Source: Microcoleaceae cyanobacterium UBA11344 (GTDB lineage: Bacteria > Cyanobacteriota > Cyanobacteriia > Cyanobacteriales > Microcoleaceae). Taken from it: a DNA stretch of 10,124 nucleotides. The translations under genes were made by a program, and so were the position numbers. The notes beneath the pieces were generated by a model. That model had not been told where the DNA came from. It saw only the letters and a program-made list of their open reading frames with translations, and did no database searches. Positions 5,694-10,124 of the stretch are shown in pieces. Every line of letters starts with the position of its first letter. Positions within the stretch are counted from its first letter, which is position 1. The DNA lies in assembly GCA_003483675.1 (NCBI GenBank), contig DMYK01000278.1, positions 1 through 10,124 of the forward strand, written 5' to 3'.

Positions 5694-8072
5694 TCAAAAT
5701 ACCGAAATGTCGGCGGCACTCAAGGCGGGGGAACCGAGGAGTGTAGCTAATTTTACTTGGGATGCAGGGCCGCTGCCGTCGGGATCGTAGAATAGGGAAC
5801 CGTAGTAATCGTAGATAAACTGAACGTTGCTATTAGGTGCGGCGGTACCCAAGGCAAATTGATTCGGGGAAATTGTACCCGGAGTGAGGTTGCCAAAACC
5901 TACAGATGAGACAAAGATGCGATCGCTCCCCGCGACAAAATCTGCTGCAATATCTTTTGTTTGATTAGGAGAGTAGAAGAAAAGATCGTCGCTGCTGAAG
6001 TCTTTTGGGATGCCAGCACTGTTGCTACCAATCAGGGGGTCATTGTCTACACCTTTGTTAGTGAGGGTGTTGATGCTGCTAGCAGTTCTTGTTGGCGTTG
6101 TGGTCGCAGTGTTGCCAAATACAACTGTGGCATCACTATTAGTGAGGTTAACGTTAACAGGATTGGCAGTGGTAGGCGTGGAACCAGATGGCACTACCTC
6201 CCTTACTGTATAATTACCCGGCGATAAATTGAATTGGAAGCTTCCATTAGCATCGGTAACAGCGGAAGGTTCCCCTACATCTCGGACACCGTTATTATTT
6301 GCATCAATGAAGGTTGTCACATTAGCAATGACTGGTTCGCTTGCATCTCGGATACCGTCGCTATTGAGATCGTTGAATGTGGAGCCGCTAATCCTGCTTA
6401 ACGCCAACGTCGGTGGCGTTGGTGTGGAACTGACTACGGTACTTTCGCTAGCGATATTATTTGCTAAATTTGGATCTGAACTTGAAGTCGAGACGCTGAC
6501 AGTATTGTTAATTAAACCTGCTGCCGTTGGGGTGACAACGATTGTGGTGACAACACTGCCATTAGGCGGAATTGTGCCTAAATTAGCTGTGATTGCACCA
6601 GGAGAAACTGGTGTGACTTGTGACGCTGTTCGAGGCAAATTTCCTGTTCCCGCAGGGTTGACTGTAACAGTTCCCTGACTAGAATTTGCAGAAACAACAG
6701 TTACTCCGGCTGGCAAATTATCCGTTAAAACGACATTATCCGCCGCATTGACAGGACTGTTATTAGTAACTGTCACCGTATAAGTCAAATTGTTGCCAAC
6801 TGTAACCGGTTCTGGGCTATCATTCTGGCTCACTGAAATATCCGCAAATAGTGGCGTCGGTGCGGGTTTCGGTACTGGCGCAGGAGTTGGCGTTGACCTT
6901 GGCGTTGGAGTGCTTGCTGACCCTGCCGCTAATTCAATGTCATCTATTAAAAGTTTATCAGCCTTGCTGCCAATTTGAATTGATTTCGCAGTGCCATTAA
7001 AAGGAATTGTAAAAGGCTCGAAGGGATTGTAAGCACCAATCAACCCGCGACCTTCATTAGTCCTAGCCAAAGGTACAGAACTTAGTTGACTTCCTGTTGC
7101 ATTCAAACCGTCATAAATTTTAACTTGATGCCCGTCAAAAAAGGGTGAAGAATACTTGAAGGATAGCTGACCTGTAAATCCATCATTAACATTGAGGACG
7201 ATCAAATCACCCTCCTTGTATGTCACCGCTGTATTTCTCCCGCCAGTGGTGCTCAGAAAATTTCCGCTGCCACCTGAAGCAAAATCAACAATTCCTAAAG
7301 CGTTGGGAGAAATGGAAACACCGGCGGTAGGAGGAAGAAAGTTAGCAACAGGTTGTAAGTCGCCAATGCCATCAAAATTGAGTAATATGGGAGTGCGAGA
7401 TGGCGACGATTCTACTGTGTTACTGTCGCCAATGGGAACGCCACCAGCACCTAGTTTAAACCAGAAAGAGTTATTGCTTAACCTCTGACTGATGCCTGCT
7501 TGCCGGGAACCTGCGATCGCGACTTCCCCCGGACGAGTTTCGAATAAACCATCACCAAACCCGGCGGCTGCTTGCGTCCCGTCGAAACCTCTCGTTCCGC
7601 CACTTGCATCCCCCGTTTCCCATTGAATATCTTTGTAGAAAAAGCCAATGTTACCTTCATTCGGAGGAGTATTGTAGTTTTGCCCCCGCAGCACTAACTG
7701 GAAGGAAGCTAATTTGTCTGTGTTGTTGCTGTAATATCCCACCTGATCCCAGGTGACAATAACCTGGTTGGGAATGTCAGTTCGCAGCGTGACTGTGCCC
7801 CCATTCGTAGGTCTAGTATCAAGATCAGCCCAATAGGGGGCAATGATGGGGGCTTCCTGAGTGGTATTGAGGGATTCTGGGGTAAAGGTTGTCACCCCAT
7901 TGCCAAAGGAAATGTTGCCGTTGATATTGACAAAAAACTGGTCGTATGTTTGACCAAAATAAGTAAGCGAGAAGCCGAGAGGAAAAGGGCCAGAAAATCC
8001 ATCATCCCCTCGCGAATAACCCTGGGGTTCTGTTCCGATTCCGCCACCAATACTGTCTGTATAAAAAGGCAT
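5694..8072 (-). CDS. Large secreted mosaic protein: NIDO, DUF11, SdrD B-like, T1SS-like C-terminus
   Basis: The product is 792 residues from ATG 8072, with a GGAGA ribosome-binding site (8082-8078). There is no Sec signal peptide. Residues about 1-210 are a nidogen-like domain (FVNINGNISFGNG, PIIAPYWADLDTR, VIVTWDQVGYY, FQLVLRG, GNIGFFYKDIQWETG). Residues about 226-383 are a beta-rich domain (LNFDGIGD ... KLLIDDIEL), possibly carbohydrate-binding. A TPTP-rich linker spans about 387-408. A DUF11-type domain spans about 410-545 (LTYTVTVTNNSP, VVLTDNLPAGV). A SdrD B-like domain spans about 560-654 with two calcium-loop motifs, DLNSDGIRDASE and DANNNGVRDVGE. The C-terminus (about 695-792; SDRIFVSS, FIYDYYGSLFYDPDGSGPAS, PALSAADISVF) matches the tails of cyanobacterial hemolysin-type calcium-binding proteins, so I infer type I secretion. 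The likely role is surface or extracellular adhesion. Domain calls are from motif reading; NIDO, DUF11 and the tail are the most secure. Confidence 0.85.
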   Translation of the reverse strand: MPFYTDSIGGGIGTEPQGYSRGDDGFSGPFPLGFSLTYFGQTYDQFFVNINGNISFGNGVTTFTPESLNTTQEAPIIAPYWADLDTRPTNGGTVTLRTDIPNQVIVTWDQVGYYSNNTDKLASFQLVLRGQNYNTPPNEGNIGFFYKDIQWETGDASGGTRGFDGTQAAAGFGDGLFETRPGEVAIAGSRQAGISQRLSNNSFWFKLGAGGVPIGDSNTVESSPSRTPILLNFDGIGDLQPVANFLPPTAGVSISPNALGIVDFASGGSGNFLSTTGGRNTAVTYKEGDLIVLNVNDGFTGQLSFKYSSPFFDGHQVKIYDGLNATGSQLSSVPLARTNEGRGLIGAYNPFEPFTIPFNGTAKSIQIGSKADKLLIDDIELAAGSASTPTPRSTPTPAPVPKPAPTPLFADISVSQNDSPEPVTVGNNLTYTVTVTNNSPVNAADNVVLTDNLPAGVTVVSANSSQGTVTVNPAGTGNLPRTASQVTPVSPGAITANLGTIPPNGSVVTTIVVTPTAAGLINNTVSVSTSSSDPNLANNIASESTVVSSTPTPPTLALSRISGSTFNDLNSDGIRDASEPVIANVTTFIDANNNGVRDVGEPSAVTDANGSFQFNLSPGNYTVREVVPSGSTPTTANPVNVNLTNSDATVVFGNTATTTPTRTASSINTLTNKGVDNDPLIGSNSAGIPKDFSSDDLFFYSPNQTKDIAADFVAGSDRIFVSSVGFGNLTPGTISPNQFALGTAAPNSNVQFIYDYYGSLFYDPDGSGPASQVKLATLLGSPALSAADISVF

Positions 8073-8147
8073 TTTTATCTCCTATTTAAAACGTTTACAG
8101 TTGTCAAACCCAAAGCTGATAGTTAGCAATCGCTTTCAGAAATTTGA

Positions 8148-8166
8148 GGTGGGCTATTTGCCCACC
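8148..8166 (-). terminator. Hairpin after the small exported-protein gene
   Basis: GGTGGGC (8148-8154) and GCCCACC (8160-8166) form a perfect 7-bp G/C-rich stem with a 5-base loop. On the - strand it begins 12 bases after the stop at 8179 and is followed by TCAAATTTC, which is only partly U-rich. It probably ends or attenuates the porin transcript before the mosaic-protein gene, implying that gene has at least some transcription of its own. Confidence 0.5.
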
Positions 8167-8178
8167 CAACTGTCCTCT

Positions 8179-8580
8179 CTACCGCCGGGGAATCACCACC
8201 GAAGTCCGGTCAAAGGAAGAGGACACTCCTAACAGAGATAAACCGGGCGATCGCCCCACCCCCGCCTCTATTCTCGGCCCGTCAAAACCAGTCCCAGCTC
8301 CTCCGGTTCCCACCATCGGATCGCTAACTCCATCAACCGCATCGGTGAGGAAATCAGTAAACCCGTCATTCACTCTTCTTTCTTGTTCAAAAAAAGCAGA
8401 TTTTGGCCTTGGAATTGCCGGCTCTACCGCTGGTCTCCCATTAGGTGTGGTCGGATTTTCTGCTGTTAAATTAGATTTTATTCCCTCTACTTCCCCAGCC
8501 TTAGCCGCCTTGATTGCACCTCCAAAACTGCAATACATTCCGACCGTTAAACCGATCAACAACATCTTCGCTTTATTCAT
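8179..8580 (-). CDS. Small exported protein of unknown function
   Basis: The product is 133 residues. It starts at ATG 8580 with a strong GGAGG (8590-8586). A signal peptide is clear: MNKAKM, a hydrophobic stretch through GLTVGMYCSF, and AAKA with cleavage after about residue 28. The mature part is about 105 residues, polar and rich in Pro, Gly and Ser. It has one helical-looking segment (about 62-86: FFEQERRVNDGFTDFLTDAV) and a glycine-rich middle, and ends in VVIPRR. It has no cysteine after the signal peptide and no motif I recognise. It starts only 11 bases after the porin stop, with its ribosome-binding site in that gap, so the two are almost certainly co-transcribed. I infer a periplasmic or outer-membrane role linked to the porin. 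The real gene is supported by RBS, signal peptide and operon spacing, not by homology. Confidence 0.72.
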   Translation of the reverse strand: MNKAKMLLIGLTVGMYCSFGGAIKAAKAGEVEGIKSNLTAENPTTPNGRPAVEPAIPRPKSAFFEQERRVNDGFTDFLTDAVDGVSDPMVGTGGAGTGFDGPRIEAGVGRSPGLSLLGVSSSFDRTSVVIPRR

Positions 8581-8591
8581 GGTTGCCTCCT

Positions 8592-10124
8592 TTAAAAACT
8601 GAAAGTTGTCCGCACTGTCCCGACAAACAGGCTCTTATTATTGGCATTATTCTCAGGATTAGTCACCACAAAAAATCCCGGTGTAACGGAGATATTATCA
8701 TTCACCCGCAAGCGGTAAAACAGTTCAAAGTGCAAAGAAGTGTCTCGGTCTTTACCCGCACCTAATTCCCTCCCATCCACTAATCGGGGCGGCTGGCCAA
8801 AGACAAATGCTAACAAATCCCCTTCCCGTCCTAACGGATCGATCAGACCTAAAGTAAACATATAGGTCGTAGTTCTAGCAAAAGCATTCGACTTCGTAGA
8901 ATCCGAGTTAATCCACCCACCCCAAGTCGCAAAATTTAGCTTAGGAGTAATCCGCCATTGTAGCGTCCCCCCGAAAGCATTAATTTGGGAAGGCTGGTTA
9001 ATTCCCCCTGATGTATCAGCATTAATGCTACCTGTATAAGTCTCCAAAAAACCACTCTTGGAATAGGCATTGATGTAAGTAATCCCGGTTGAAATTGTAG
9101 CAGCAGGCTTGACTAAAAGCTGCACGCCTAAAGCGCTGCGATCGCTCGCCACAAAGCCGTTACCCTGTGCCGGACTGCTAGAATTTGCCGTCCCATAAGC
9201 CAACTGCAACCGCAGTTTTCTAGTCAGCAACCAGTCAACACCAACCCCCGCTTCTAAGTTGCCAATTTTAAAGAGTGGACTCGCTTCAGCAAAACGGGAA
9301 ATAGCACCCCGTCCCGTGTCAAAATAGGGAGAGTTGGCTGTCAAAACGCTGCTCAAACTGAAGCCAACAGGCCTAACTGTAAACACTACGCGATCGCTAA
9401 AAGCCGGAAAGCGATATTCCACCAAATCCAAGGCAATGTTATTGTTCAAATCCGTCTGGTAAGACAGCCTCGCCTGATTGGTTCCCAAGGAATCCGCACT
9501 TGCAAATCCCCCATTACTAAAATTACCGCTTGCTAACTGAATCCGCAAGCGATCTTTGCCAGTAAAAGAAGAAGTAAGCTGCAAGCGCGTCAAGTGTCCG
9601 AAAATGACATTTTTATCACCTTTCCCCGGTGGATTGCCACCGCTGGCCGCCGCCAGTCCAAAAATCACTTCTCCGCCCAGGATAGTTGTAGTAGAAAATT
9701 GATTGGCCTGCAACTCTGCCGTCCGCGCCTCTAAAGCATCGACTCGCCCCCGCAAACTTGCTAATTCTGTCGCAAATTCTTCTTGCAGTTTTTGCAGAAT
9801 TGCCAAGTCTTCTTTTGTAATTAAATTCGCTGTATTCGCGCCAATTTGCTTGGTAACTTGGTCTAAACAAGCGTTCAAACCAGCGGCAAATTCATAGCGG
9901 GTTAAGGCGCGATTTCCCCGAAAAGTCCCGTCGGGATAGCCCGCGATGCAGCCATACCTTTCTACCAAAGATTGCAGCGCTTGAAACGCCCAATCTGTAG
10001 GCTGAACATCTGACAATTGAGAGACAGATGTTACCTGTCGCATCCCTTCATTGGCTGTCCCATTTGCTTGGACATTGACTTGAGTGAGGGGAAAAACTGC
10101 ACTAGGTTCTGTGCTATTCGACGG
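8592..10124 (-). CDS. SLH/OprB-type outer-membrane porin (iron-uptake porin family), 5' end missing
   Basis: 510 residues are visible. The frame stays open past the ATG at 10043 to the window edge (27 more codons, including VFPLTQVNVQANG), so the true start and signal peptide lie outside and 10043 is internal. In order: an SLH domain at visible residues about 37-90 (SQLSDVQPTDWAFQALQSLV, then CIAGYPDGTFRGNRALTRYEF), which ties the protein to peptidoglycan; a coiled coil at about 106-144 (LQKLQEEFATELASLRGRV); then a long Gly/Asn/Ser-rich beta barrel with alternating hydrophobic strands. The last strand is VRTTFSF, with a C-terminal Phe as in outer-membrane barrels that use the Bam assembly machine. 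This architecture is typical of the major cyanobacterial porins (SomA/SomB type), several of which are described as iron-uptake porins. The solute here is inferred, not shown. It is the first visible gene of a - strand operon with the small exported protein. Confidence 0.9.
   Translation of the reverse strand, partial: PSNSTEPSAVFPLTQVNVQANGTANEGMRQVTSVSQLSDVQPTDWAFQALQSLVERYGCIAGYPDGTFRGNRALTRYEFAAGLNACLDQVTKQIGANTANLITKEDLAILQKLQEEFATELASLRGRVDALEARTAELQANQFSTTTILGGEVIFGLAAASGGNPPGKGDKNVIFGHLTRLQLTSSFTGKDRLRIQLASGNFSNGGFASADSLGTNQARLSYQTDLNNNIALDLVEYRFPAFSDRVVFTVRPVGFSLSSVLTANSPYFDTGRGAISRFAEASPLFKIGNLEAGVGVDWLLTRKLRLQLAYGTANSSSPAQGNGFVASDRSALGVQLLVKPAATISTGITYINAYSKSGFLETYTGSINADTSGGINQPSQINAFGGTLQWRITPKLNFATWGGWINSDSTKSNAFARTTTYMFTLGLIDPLGREGDLLAFVFGQPPRLVDGRELGAGKDRDTSLHFELFYRLRVNDNISVTPGFFVVTNPENNANNKSLFVGTVRTTFSF

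Noticed and set aside
6229-6678. 149-codon + strand frame opposite the mosaic protein
   Set aside because: It is antisense to the DUF11/SdrD-encoding region, whose repetitive low-stop composition keeps the opposite strand open. No start signal or domain is seen.
8092-8107. TTGACA on the - strand (8107-8102) as a promoter -35 for the mosaic protein
   Set aside because: At 16-18 bases downstream there is no acceptable -10, and the implied start would fall within the ribosome-binding site. Kept only as a weak possibility.
8144-8602. 152-codon + strand frame opposite the small exported protein
   Set aside because: The minus-strand gene has a strong ribosome-binding site, signal peptide and operon spacing; the + frame has none of these.
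1-10124. CRISPR array, tRNA, rRNA or intact insertion sequence
   Set aside because: No regularly spaced direct repeats, no tRNA or rRNA signature and no intact transposase frame were found on either strand.

Overview
The window looks like chromosomal DNA of a filamentous, probably Oscillatoriales-type cyanobacterium. The octamer GCGATCGC (HIP1) occurs 11 times, against roughly 0.15 expected by chance. The gene families point the same way: a COP23 protein, an SLH/OprB-type cyanobacterial porin, an FHA-ABCG fusion transporter, and a large secreted protein with a cyanobacterial calcium-binding-type C-terminus. The genus is inference.

Left part, + strand. Positions 1-159 are the last 52 codons of a Tas-like aldo/keto reductase. 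Then comes about 745 bases without an intact gene. It holds a common cyanobacterial palindromic repeat, decayed coding-like sequence and, at its right end (about 734-903), a compact multi-hairpin RNA that I identify as a HEARO / IscB-type omega RNA. No IscB nuclease gene accompanies it. The RNA ends exactly where the next gene starts, at the tetranucleotide ATGA, which is the junction reported for HEARO elements. The downstream gene is cop23 (904-1539), encoding an exported COP23-domain protein. It is followed after 20 bases by an exported trypsin-like serine protease (1560-2462), and the two probably share a transcript. A perfect 15-bp inverted repeat lies inside the start of the protease gene. 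A short spacer then carries a stem-loop and an antisense coding remnant.

Middle. Positions 2742-5474 encode a 910-residue membrane transporter with the order FHA, FHA, ABC ATPase, ABCG-type membrane domain. All nucleotide-binding motifs are intact. Convergent to it, across a 219-base spacer with nested palindromes and a terminator-like hairpin, lie the - strand genes.

Right part, - strand, read right to left. An SLH/OprB-type (iron-uptake type) porin, truncated by the window edge (10124-8592), is followed 11 bases later by a small exported protein of unknown function (8580-8179). After a terminator-like hairpin comes a 792-residue mosaic secreted protein (8072-5694): nidogen-like domain, a beta-rich domain, a proline/threonine linker, a DUF11 repeat, a SdrD B-like calcium-binding domain and a type-I-secretion-like C-terminus.

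Most of the window concerns the cell envelope and secretion. The most unusual element is the nuclease-less omega RNA that forms the immediate leader of cop23.
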